The notes under the pieces were generated by a model. It was given only the letters and a program-made list of their open reading frames with translations, had not been told where the DNA came from and made no database searches. DNA of 64,000 bases from Streptomyces sp. NBC_00490. Its GTDB lineage: Bacteria; Actinomycetota; Actinomycetes; Streptomycetales; Streptomycetaceae. The stretch spans positions 3,286,001-3,350,000 of the forward strand of contig NZ_CP107869.1 of NCBI RefSeq assembly GCF_036013645.1, read 5' to 3'. The position numbers were made by a program, and so were the translations under genes. Positions 53,867 to 63,109 of the stretch are shown here, one piece after another (position 1 is the first letter of the stretch; every line of letters starts with the position of its first letter).

Positions 53867-54820
53867 TCACATGATCGGGTCGGGTTCCCTCGCCAGGTCG
53901 GCCGCGCCCACCAGCCCGGCCTTGTTTCCCAGTTGGGCCGCGATCACATCTGCCACCGGGCGCCAGTTGCCGCCGACCAGCCAGCGCTTGTAGGACTTGC
54001 GGATCGGGTCGAGGACCAGTTCGCCCTCGTCCGAGAGGCCGCCGCCGACGATGAAGGCGGACGGGTCGAAGAGGGAGGCGAGGTCGGCGAGGCCGGCGCC
54101 GGCCCAGCGGGCGAGCTCACGGTAGGAGTCCACGGCGACCGGGTCGCCCTGGCGGGCGGCCATGGAGATGTGCTTGCCCTCGATGCCGTCGGGGCTGCCG
54201 TCGCCGAGGCCGAGAAGGAGCTCGGCGTTCTCCGGGGTGGCGTTGGCGCGCTGCTTGGCGTACCTCACCAGCGCACGCCCCGACGCGTACTGCTCCCAGC
54301 AGCCCTGCGAGCCGCAGCCGCACAGCAGGCCGTCCGGGACCATCCGGATGTGGCCGAACTCGGCGGCGACACCGAAGTGGCCGCGGCGCAGCTTGTTGCC
54401 GATGATGATGCCGCCGCCGAGGCCGGTGCCGAGCGTGATGCAGATGACGTTGCGGTGGCCCTTGCCGGCGCCGAACTTGTACTCGCCCCACGCGGCCGCG
54501 TTGGCGTCGTTCTCGACGACGACGGGGAGGCCCACGCGGGCCTCGACCTTGTCCTTCAACGGCTCGTTGCGCCAGTCGATGTTGGGCGCGAAGTAGACCT
54601 CAGAGCGCTGCCGGTTGACGTAACCGGCCGCACCGATACCCACGCCGACGATGTCGTGGCCGGCGCGCGCGCCGTCCACCGCGGAGGCGATGGCGTCCAC
54701 GATGCCCTCGGGCGTGCCCGGGGTCGGCACCTTGTGGGTCGAGAGGATGTTGCCTTCCTCATCGACCACGCCGGCCGCGATCTTCGTGCCGCCGATATCG
54801 ACGCCGATGGTGAGTCCCAT
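53867..54820 (-). CDS. glkA: Glucokinase GlkA (ROK family)
   Basis: GlkA phosphorylates glucose with ATP and is required for glucose repression in Streptomyces. The 317-residue ROK protein has the ATP motif GLTIGVDIGGTKIAAGVVD, sugar site ENDANAAAWGEYKFGAGKG, ITLGTGLGGGIIIG, EFGHIRMVPDG and the zinc motif CGCGSQGCWEQYASGRAL. The start is ATG 54820. Upstream on the same strand is a DUF5304-type gene, the same order as SCO2127-glkA in S. coelicolor as I remember it. Confidence 0.96.
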   Translation of the reverse strand: MGLTIGVDIGGTKIAAGVVDEEGNILSTHKVPTPGTPEGIVDAIASAVDGARAGHDIVGVGIGAAGYVNRQRSEVYFAPNIDWRNEPLKDKVEARVGLPVVVENDANAAAWGEYKFGAGKGHRNVICITLGTGLGGGIIIGNKLRRGHFGVAAEFGHIRMVPDGLLCGCGSQGCWEQYASGRALVRYAKQRANATPENAELLLGLGDGSPDGIEGKHISMAARQGDPVAVDSYRELARWAGAGLADLASLFDPSAFIVGGGLSDEGELVLDPIRKSYKRWLVGGNWRPVADVIAAQLGNKAGLVGAADLAREPDPIM

Positions 54821-54908
54821 GAATCCCTCAGTTTCGGTCGAGCCCCGCTACGGCCCACCGTACCCGAGGGCCTGCCGCCAGACTCCCGTCGTCCACCCGA
54901 GGGGCGCT

Positions 54909-55406
54909 CTAGTCCAGGTCGATGCGCTCCCCGGGGCCGGAGTCGTCGCCCCGGTCCTGGCGGGGCTTTTCCGGGTCCTTCCGATCGGTGGTCCGCTGGG
55001 TCCAGCGCTGCTCCTGGGCCTGGACGGCGGAGCGGTAGGCGGCGAGCAGTTCGGTGCCCGCCGCGGCCAGGTGGTCGAAGACGTCCGGGTTGCGTTCGAT
55101 GACGGGCTCGACGGCGGCCTTGGCCTGCTGGACGACCTGGTGCACCACCTGCTGGGCGGCGGGTCCCGCGACCGCGCCGAAGAGGGGCGACTGGATCGAG
55201 GACAGCTTGTCGGTGACGGCGTCGACGAGCTTGCGCAGCTCCTCGGCGGCCGAGCCCGCGGGCTGGCCGTACTCGGCGCGGCGGCGGGCCTTCTCCGCCG
55301 CGAGATCCTCGGCACACGCCGTCGCCCAGGCGTCGGCGTCGGTGGCCCGCACCTCGTCGACAGCCTCGCGACCGGCGGCGTCTGACGGGGGGAGCTCTTC
55401 GCTCAT
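54909..55406 (-). CDS. DUF5304-type protein next to glkA
   Basis: This 165-residue soluble, charged, mainly helical protein contains EELRKLVDAVTDKLSSIQSPLFGAVAGPAAQQVVHQVVQQAKAAVEPVIERNPDVFDHLAAAGTELLAAYRSAVQ, an amphipathic region likely to form long helices. The acidic tail (RKDPEKPRQDRGDDSGPGERIDLD) is probably disordered. It corresponds by position to SCO2127, a gene reported to affect glucose kinase and catabolite repression in Streptomyces. 88 bases separate it from glkA. The biochemical role is unknown. Confidence 0.82.
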   Translation of the reverse strand: MSEELPPSDAAGREAVDEVRATDADAWATACAEDLAAEKARRRAEYGQPAGSAAEELRKLVDAVTDKLSSIQSPLFGAVAGPAAQQVVHQVVQQAKAAVEPVIERNPDVFDHLAAAGTELLAAYRSAVQAQEQRWTQRTTDRKDPEKPRQDRGDDSGPGERIDLD

Positions 55407-55463
55407 GACGGACTCCTGACTGCGGTTCGTCTCTACGACGTTACCCGAATGGGCGTACCACGT

Positions 55464-56645
55464 TCACCGTGTCTCCGGCCAGAGGTCGGGATCCGGCGCG
55501 AACCGGATGCACAGTTCCCCCTCGCGCAGGGCGGCGCCGGCGACGGTGCAGCGCCGCAGGGCCGAGGGAAGGGGCACGATACGGCGGAACTGCCCGGCGG
55601 TGACCACGAGTTCGTCGCCGCGCCGGATGAGGTCGAGCTCGTCGCGTATCGCGCCGGGGAGCGGGATGTGCCAGACGAAGACCCGGCTGACGCCGTCGTC
55701 GGCGAGGCGGTCGGCGATGGACCACTCGACGGCGGAGGTGGCGTCGTCGTCGACACCGGGGACGGTGAGGGCGGCGAGGTCGTCGGTGCCGCGCGGGTCG
55801 TGACCGAGGTGGCGGACCGGTCGTACGTCGTGGGTCTCCTGCCACTCCTCCAGCGCTTTGCGCTGCTGGGCGGCGAGACCGGCGAGCCAGGTGTCGTGCG
55901 CCTGCTCGGGCAGGACCCGGTTGGCCACCAGGACGTCGGGGCGCAGCCCGCGCAGGGCGAGGGCGAGGCCGGCGGAGCGCACGGCGTCGGCGCCGGCCGG
56001 GCCGGGCTCGGTGACCAGCCGGAGGACGGTGTTGCGGTCCGTGACGACCGCCTCGACCGCGGCCAGCTCCGTGTCCCACCGCGCGGCGGTCTCGTACAGC
56101 CACTCCGAGGGCATCGGCACCCCGGCCAGCCGTCCGAGCATGGGCCGCAGCGCACGGGCCGCCTGTCGCTCGGGCGGCAGGAGACGGCGCAGATAGCGGC
56201 GGAGTTCCTCGGGGAGGGCGAGCAGCGCGAGGGCCTGCGGTGTGGGCGGAAGGTCCACGACGAGCAGTTCGTGCCGCTCGGACAGGGCCGCGTCGCGCAG
56301 GGCGCGCAGGAGGGTCAGTTCCTCGGCGCCGGGGAGGGGGGTGACCTCCTCGGCGTCCAGCCGGGAAGCGCCGAGGAGGTCGAGGACGTTGGCGGCACGC
56401 TCCTGGAAGGCGGCGAGGTCGTCCCGGAACCCGGCGGTGGCGTCGGGCCGCCACGCGGTGAGCCCCTCTCGGACCTGCACGGGCGTCGCCCCGGTCGCCG
56501 TTCCGAGCACCGCGCCGAGGGTGTCGGTGCGATCGGCGCTCAGCACGAGCGTGCGCACGCCGGACAGGGCGGCGGCGAGAGCGGTGGCGGCCGCGACGGT
56601 CGTACGACCGCTACCGCCAGGCCCGGTGATCAGGAGGGTGCGCAT
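55464..56645 (-). CDS. ArsA/GET3-like ATPase with Arg in the P-loop
   Basis: The 393-residue product has the N-terminal layout of an ArsA-type P-loop ATPase: LLITGPGGSGRTTVAAATALAAALSGVRTLVLSADRTDTLGAVLG, then LLVVDLPPTPQALALLALPEELRRYL typical of ArsA switch regions, and VVTDRNTVLRLVTEP. The normally invariant signature Lys of the deviant Walker A is Arg (GGSGRTT, codon CGT). A C-terminal ArsA/HSP20-like beta domain (RDELDLIRRGDELVVTAGQFRRIVPLPSALRRCTVAGAALREGELCIRF) is present. It sits 20 bases after the SRPBCC gene. Catalytic activity is uncertain. Confidence 0.85.
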   Translation of the reverse strand: MRTLLITGPGGSGRTTVAAATALAAALSGVRTLVLSADRTDTLGAVLGTATGATPVQVREGLTAWRPDATAGFRDDLAAFQERAANVLDLLGASRLDAEEVTPLPGAEELTLLRALRDAALSERHELLVVDLPPTPQALALLALPEELRRYLRRLLPPERQAARALRPMLGRLAGVPMPSEWLYETAARWDTELAAVEAVVTDRNTVLRLVTEPGPAGADAVRSAGLALALRGLRPDVLVANRVLPEQAHDTWLAGLAAQQRKALEEWQETHDVRPVRHLGHDPRGTDDLAALTVPGVDDDATSAVEWSIADRLADDGVSRVFVWHIPLPGAIRDELDLIRRGDELVVTAGQFRRIVPLPSALRRCTVAGAALREGELCIRFAPDPDLWPETR

Positions 56646-56665
56646 GGGACTGAACGGTAGTCCCC

Positions 56666-57109
56666 CTACTTCGCCCCCGACTCCACGCGCTTCTTCAACC
56701 CGGCCAGCGCCCGGTCGATGATGACCTTCTCGGCCTTGCGCTTGATCATCCCCAGCATCGGGATCTTGACGTCGACCGTCAGCAGATAGGTGACCTCGGT
56801 CGACCCGCTGCCCACCGGCTTCAGGATGTACGACCCGTCCAGGGACCGCAGCATCTGGGACTTCACCAGCGTCCAGGAGACCTCGTTCTCACCGGTCCAC
56901 GTGTATCCCAGGACCTGGTCGTCCTTGATCGCCCCCGCGTCCATGACGAGCCGCACCTGTTCGGCACGCCCCTGGGCGTCGGTGGCGAGGACCTCCGCCT
57001 CCTTCACCTCGCCGGTCCAGTCCGGGTAGCGGGCGAAGTCGGCGATCACCCCCATGACATCGGCCGGTGCCGCCTCGATCGTGATGCTCGAGCTGGTGTG
57101 TTCCGCCAT
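56666..57109 (-). CDS. SRPBCC (polyketide cyclase-like) family protein
   Basis: This 147-residue single-domain helix-grip protein has the START/Bet v1 pattern: SSSITIEAAPADVMGVIADFARYPDWTGEVKEAEVL at the N-terminus and a long C-terminal helix (MIKRKAEKVIIDRALAGLKKRVE). Such proteins bind hydrophobic ligands. The close spacing to the ArsA-like gene (20 bases) suggests a functional link that I cannot specify. The start is ATG 57109. Confidence 0.88.
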   Translation of the reverse strand: MAEHTSSSITIEAAPADVMGVIADFARYPDWTGEVKEAEVLATDAQGRAEQVRLVMDAGAIKDDQVLGYTWTGENEVSWTLVKSQMLRSLDGSYILKPVGSGSTEVTYLLTVDVKIPMLGMIKRKAEKVIIDRALAGLKKRVESGAK

Positions 57110-57213
57110 CGCTGTGGCTCCTCCAGATGCGGGCCGGTAGGGCAGGTCGTGCTGCGCACGTGTGTGCAGCGTGAAGGCTACCGCGCACGTGAGCGCCCGA
57201 CTTCACCGCCCAC

Positions 57214-58011
57214 TCACCATTCCAGGGCCCAGGGCCTGCCGCTCCCCGCGAAGTGCCCCACGTTGACGCACTCGGTGGCCCCGATCCGCATCCGCCGCAC
57301 CAGCGGCTGATGGACGTGCCCGAACAGGGCGTACCGGGGCCGGGTGCGCCGGATCGCGTCCAGCAGCGCCCGGCTGCCCCGCTCGAAGCGGCGCGCGACG
57401 GTGTCGTAGACCAGCTCCGGCACCTCGGGCGGGATGTGCGTGCACAGCACGTCGACCTCGCCGACCGTCTCGATCTTCGCCGCGTACTCCTCGTCGCTGA
57501 TCTCGTAGGGCGTGCGCATCGGAGTCCTGAGGCCGCCGCCCACGAATCCGAACACCCGTCCTCCGATCTCCACCCGCTCGCCGTCCAGCACGGTGGTGCC
57601 CGGTCCGGCGTACTCGGCCCACAGGGGTGGCATGTCGACATTGCCGTAGGTGGCGTACGTCGGTGTCGGGAAGGCCGCGAACATCTCGGCGTACTGCTTG
57701 CGTACCGCCTGCTCGATCGCGGCCGCCCGGTCGGTGCCGATGCCGGCCCACAGCCGGGCGCCGAACTCGCGGGCCTCCTCGAAGCGGCGGGCGGTGCGCA
57801 GTTCCACGATGCGGTCGGCGTTCTCCGCTCCGAACAGGTCGGGGAAGATGCCGCGCGAGTGGTCGGCGTAGTCGAGGAAGAGGACCAGGTCACCCAGACA
57901 GATCAGGGCGTCCGCGCCCTCGCCGGCTCTGGCCAGGTCACGGGCGTTGCCGTGTACGTCGCTGACCACATGTACGCGTGTCCTCCGGTTACCGGCCGGT
58001 GTGGGTGCCAT
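57214..58011 (-). CDS. Metallophosphoesterase
   Basis: The 265-residue calcineurin-like phosphoesterase has the metal-binding motifs in order: VVSDVHGNARDL, LICLGDLVLFLDYADHS, YATYGNVDMP, LCTHIPPEVPELVYD and YALFGHVHQPLV. The dimetal site is therefore complete. ATG 58011 is preceded by TACCCT 8 bases upstream (58025-58020), a leaderless-type arrangement. It is the first gene of the minus-strand series leading to glkA, with 104 bases before the SRPBCC gene. The substrate is unknown. Confidence 0.92.
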   Translation of the reverse strand: MAPTPAGNRRTRVHVVSDVHGNARDLARAGEGADALICLGDLVLFLDYADHSRGIFPDLFGAENADRIVELRTARRFEEAREFGARLWAGIGTDRAAAIEQAVRKQYAEMFAAFPTPTYATYGNVDMPPLWAEYAGPGTTVLDGERVEIGGRVFGFVGGGLRTPMRTPYEISDEEYAAKIETVGEVDVLCTHIPPEVPELVYDTVARRFERGSRALLDAIRRTRPRYALFGHVHQPLVRRMRIGATECVNVGHFAGSGRPWALEW

Positions 58012-58322
58012 GACGATCAAGGGTAGGCGTGTGCGGCATACGTGAACAGTGGCGACGGCCCCTGCGGTTACTGGCTAGTCATCAAATGGGTGGACTACTG
58101 TGCGCGAAAAGAGACACCAATCTGTGTGACGCAGCGAACATCTCGCCGGACCCCCCTGTCGGAGACGCCATACCGGCGGGTAACGTCCGGGCAGTCCAGT
58201 CGTGCTCAGGATTTCAACAAGTGGCGCAACCACCGATGATCCCGAGCACCTGCCCGAGCCTTGGACCGCACCGTCGCATCGCACAACGTCGTGGCGCCGG
58301 CGCCCTATGAGGAGCAGCAGTC
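58012..58322. other. Divergent intergenic region, no gene
   Basis: These 311 bases separate the metallophosphoesterase from the acyl-CoA ligase. The GC content drops near 58070-58130. A short open frame at 58029-58310 has no Shine-Dalgarno, non-coding-like composition and overlaps the ligase ribosome site, so it is not called. Promoters for both flanking genes must lie here. I see no clear operator. Confidence 0.6.
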
Positions 58323-60119
58323 TTGCGCGAGTTCAGCCTTCCGGCTTTGTACGAGGTCCCTGCGGACGGCAACCTCACGGACATCGTCCGTAGAAACGCC
58401 GCGCAGCATCCCGACGTGGCCGTGATCGCCCGCAAGGTGGGCGGTGTCTGGCAGGACGTGACCGCCACGACCTTCCTGGCCGAGGTCCACGCCGCCGCCA
58501 AGGGGCTCATCGCCTCCGGTGTCCAGCCGGGCGACCGGGTCGGCCTGATGTCGCGCACCCGCTACGAGTGGACGCTGCTCGACTTCGCGATCTGGTGCGC
58601 GGGCGCGATCACCGTGCCGGTGTACGAGACCAGTTCGGCGGAGCAGGTCCAGTGGATCCTCTCCGACTCGGGCGCCACCGCCGTCGTCGTCGAGCTGGAC
58701 ACCCACGTGGCCGCCGTCGATTCGGTGCGCGACGGGCTGCCCGCCCTCAAGCACGTCTGGCAGATCGAGGCCGGGGGCGTGGAGGAGCTGGGCCGGCTCG
58801 GCAAGGACGTCAGCGACGCCGCCGTCGAGGAGCGCAGCTCGCTCGCCAAGGCCGACGACCCGGCGACCATCGTCTACACGTCCGGCACCACCGGCCGCCC
58901 CAAGGGCTGCGTGCTGACCCACCGCAGCTTCTTCGCGGAGTGCGGGAACATCGTGGAGCGCCTGCGCCCGCTCTTCCGCACCGGCGAGTGCTCCGTCCTG
59001 CTCTTCCTGCCGCTCGCGCACGTCTTCGGCCGGCTCGTGCAGATCGCCCCGATGATGGCGCCGATCAAGCTGGGGACCGTCCCGGACATCAAGGACCTCA
59101 CCAACGAGCTGGCCTCCTTCCGGCCGACCCTGATCCTCGGTGTCCCGCGCGTCTTCGAGAAGGTCTACAACTCGGCCCGGGCCAAGGCGCAGGCGGACGG
59201 CAAGGGCAAGATCTTCGACAAGGCCGCCGACACCGCGATCGCGTACAGCAAGGCGCTGGACACCCCCTCGGGCCCGTCGCTGGGTCTGAAGATCAAGCAC
59301 AAGACCTTCGACAAGCTGGTCTACAGCAAGCTGCGCGCGGTCCTGGGCGGCAAGGGCGAGTTCGCCATCTCCGGCGGTGCCCCGCTCGGTGAGCGCCTCG
59401 GTCACTTCTTCCGCGGCATCGGCTTCACGGTCCTGGAGGGCTACGGCCTGACCGAGTCCTGCGCGGCCACCGCCTTCAACCCGTGGGACCGCCAGAAGAT
59501 CGGCACGGTCGGCCAGCCGCTGCCCGGTTCGGTGATCCGGATCGCCGACGACGGCGAGGTCCTGCTGCACGGCGAGCACCTGTTCACGGGCTACTGGAAC
59601 AACCCGGGCGCGACCGAGGAGGCGCTGGCCGACGGCTGGTTCCACACCGGTGACATCGGCACCCTCGACGAGGACGGCTACCTCCGGATCACCGGCCGCA
59701 AGAAGGAGATCATCGTCACCGCGGGCGGCAAGAACGTCGCGCCGGCCGTGATCGAGGACCGCATCCGCGCGCACGCGCTGGTCGCGGAGTGCATGGTGGT
59801 GGGCGACGGGCGGCCGTTCGTGGGCGCGCTGATCACCATCGACGAGGAGTTCCTGGGCCGCTGGGCGGCCGAGCACGGCAAGCCGGCGGGTGTCACCGCG
59901 GCGTCGCTGGTCGACGACCCGGATCTGAACGCGGCGATCCAGGCCGCGATCGACGACGGCAACGCCGCGGTGTCGAAGGCGGAATCGGTGCGGAAGTTCC
60001 GCATTCTCTCCTCCCAGTTCACGGAGGACTCGGGCCACCTGACGCCGTCCCTGAAGCTCAAGCGCAACGTGGTGGCGAAGGATTACGCGGACGAGGTCGA
60101 GGCGATCTACCAGAAGTAG
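58323..60119 (+). CDS. Long-chain fatty-acid-CoA ligase (AMP-forming)
   Basis: The enzyme activates fatty acids through acyl-AMP to acyl-CoA. The 598-residue protein has the AMP-binding P-loop IVYTSGTTGRPKGCVLTHRS near 181-200, FLPLAHVFGR, ILGVPRVFEKVY, the GYGLTES motif, DGWFHTGDIG, and the hinge and Lys of GYLRITGRKKEIIVTAGGKNVAP. This is the FadD15 or FACL group. The start is TTG 58323, with GGAG 8 bases upstream. It is transcribed alone and convergent with the cholesterol-oxidase-like gene. It could serve lipid or sterol side-chain catabolism, but that is speculative. Confidence 0.93.
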   Translation: MREFSLPALYEVPADGNLTDIVRRNAAQHPDVAVIARKVGGVWQDVTATTFLAEVHAAAKGLIASGVQPGDRVGLMSRTRYEWTLLDFAIWCAGAITVPVYETSSAEQVQWILSDSGATAVVVELDTHVAAVDSVRDGLPALKHVWQIEAGGVEELGRLGKDVSDAAVEERSSLAKADDPATIVYTSGTTGRPKGCVLTHRSFFAECGNIVERLRPLFRTGECSVLLFLPLAHVFGRLVQIAPMMAPIKLGTVPDIKDLTNELASFRPTLILGVPRVFEKVYNSARAKAQADGKGKIFDKAADTAIAYSKALDTPSGPSLGLKIKHKTFDKLVYSKLRAVLGGKGEFAISGGAPLGERLGHFFRGIGFTVLEGYGLTESCAATAFNPWDRQKIGTVGQPLPGSVIRIADDGEVLLHGEHLFTGYWNNPGATEEALADGWFHTGDIGTLDEDGYLRITGRKKEIIVTAGGKNVAPAVIEDRIRAHALVAECMVVGDGRPFVGALITIDEEFLGRWAAEHGKPAGVTAASLVDDPDLNAAIQAAIDDGNAAVSKAESVRKFRILSSQFTEDSGHLTPSLKLKRNVVAKDYADEVEAIYQK

Positions 60120-60138
60120 CAGGCCCGCTGAAAGAGCG

Positions 60139-61794
<1,656 letters not shown>

Positions 61795-61808
61795 TTATCC
61801 GATTCCGG

Positions 61809-62951
61809 CTATAGCAACGTCTTCAACTTTTCCGCCAACAGATCCCAGCGCCACTTCTCCTCGACCCACTCTCGCCCCCGCGCCCCCATCCGGCTCCGCA
61901 GTTCCGCGTCCCCGAGGAGTACGACGACGCGCTCGGCCGCCTCCTCCACCGAACCGCCGCGCACCACCCAACCGGTCTCGCCGTCCAGTACGGCGTCCGG
62001 GGCGCCGCCCGAGTCCCCCGCCACCACCGGCAGCCCCGTCGCCGACGCCTCCAGGTACACGATCCCGAGCCCCTCGACGTCGAGGCCGCCCCGACGGGTC
62101 CGGCAGGGCATCGCGAAGACGTCCCCGGCACCGAAGTGCGCGGGCAGCTCGGACCAGGGCACCGCACCGGTGAAGCGGACGGAGTCGGCGACCCCGGTCT
62201 CCGCGGCGAGCCTGCGCAGCTCCTTCTCGTACGGCCCCCCGCCGACGATCAGCAGCACCGCCTCCGGCTCGGCGGCGAGGATCCGCGGCATCGCCAGGAT
62301 CAGCGTGTCCTGCCCCTTGCGCGGCACGAGCCGCGAGACACACACCACCACCGGCCGGTCGGTCAGCCCGAGCCGGGCCCGCACCGCGTCGCCCCCCGAC
62401 CCCGGATGGAAGGTCTTCTCGTCCACCCCCGGCGGCAGCTGCACCATCCGCGCGGCCGCCGCGGGCGTCAGCGCCCCGGCGATCCGCGACCGCGTGTACT
62501 CGCCGAGGTAGGTGATCGTGTCCGTGCCCTCACCGATCCGGCGCAGCAGCTGCCGCGCGGCGGGCAGCTGGGCCCACCCCGCCTCGTGCCCGTGGGTCGT
62601 GGCCACCAGCCGCTCGGCCCCGGCCCTGCGGAGCGCGGGCGCCATCAGCCCGAGCGGCGCGGCCGCCCCGAACCACACCGACGTACAGCCGTGCTCCCGC
62701 AGCAGTGCGACGGCCGTACGCGTGGCCGCGGGCGTCGGCAGGAGCATCGTCGTACGGTCGCGTACGACGGTGAAGGGCTGCTCGGCGTCGAAGGCGGCCG
62801 TAGCCTCGGCGCCCTCGCGGCCGCGCTTCCAGGTGGACGCGTAGACGACGAGCCGTTCCGGGTCCAGCCGCAGCGCCATGTTGTGCAGGAAGGCCTGGAT
62901 ACCGCCCGGCCTGGGCGGGAAGTCGTTCGTCACGATCAGGGTCTTGTGCAT
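61809..62951 (-). CDS. GT4 mannosyltransferase, PimB-like
   Basis: This 380-residue GT-B glycosyltransferase has the N-terminal TLIVTNDFPPRPGGIQAFLHNMALRL typical of PimB-type phosphatidyl-myo-inositol mannosyltransferases. It also has VATTHGHEAGWAQLPA, the donor motif VVCVSRLVPRKGQDTLI, and RRGGLDVEGLGIVYLEASATGLPVVAGDSGGAPDAV with the EX7E pattern. It probably uses GDP-mannose at the cytoplasmic membrane face. ATG 62951 is preceded by TAGGGT at 8 bases (62965-62960). It is divergent from a polytopic GT87-type gene, another mannan-related family. Confidence 0.88.
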   Translation of the reverse strand: MHKTLIVTNDFPPRPGGIQAFLHNMALRLDPERLVVYASTWKRGREGAEATAAFDAEQPFTVVRDRTTMLLPTPAATRTAVALLREHGCTSVWFGAAAPLGLMAPALRRAGAERLVATTHGHEAGWAQLPAARQLLRRIGEGTDTITYLGEYTRSRIAGALTPAAAARMVQLPPGVDEKTFHPGSGGDAVRARLGLTDRPVVVCVSRLVPRKGQDTLILAMPRILAAEPEAVLLIVGGGPYEKELRRLAAETGVADSVRFTGAVPWSELPAHFGAGDVFAMPCRTRRGGLDVEGLGIVYLEASATGLPVVAGDSGGAPDAVLDGETGWVVRGGSVEEAAERVVVLLGDAELRSRMGARGREWVEEKWRWDLLAEKLKTLL

Positions 62952-63109
62952 CGCCGCCGACCCTATCCAAAGCACCCGCCCGCCCCGCTCCACGGCCCGC
63001 CCGCGGTTCGGCACGGCCGCGTTTATGGCAAGCACACAGGTGGACGGGACATCATGGCCATCTCAAGAGTGGCAATCTCAGCAACGGCGACGGGCGAACA
63101 GGGGCTCCG

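Noticed and set aside
58029..58310. 93-codon plus-strand frame before the acyl-CoA ligase
   Set aside because: No ribosome site, no coding-like third-position bias, cysteine-rich random composition, and it overlaps the ligase ribosome site.
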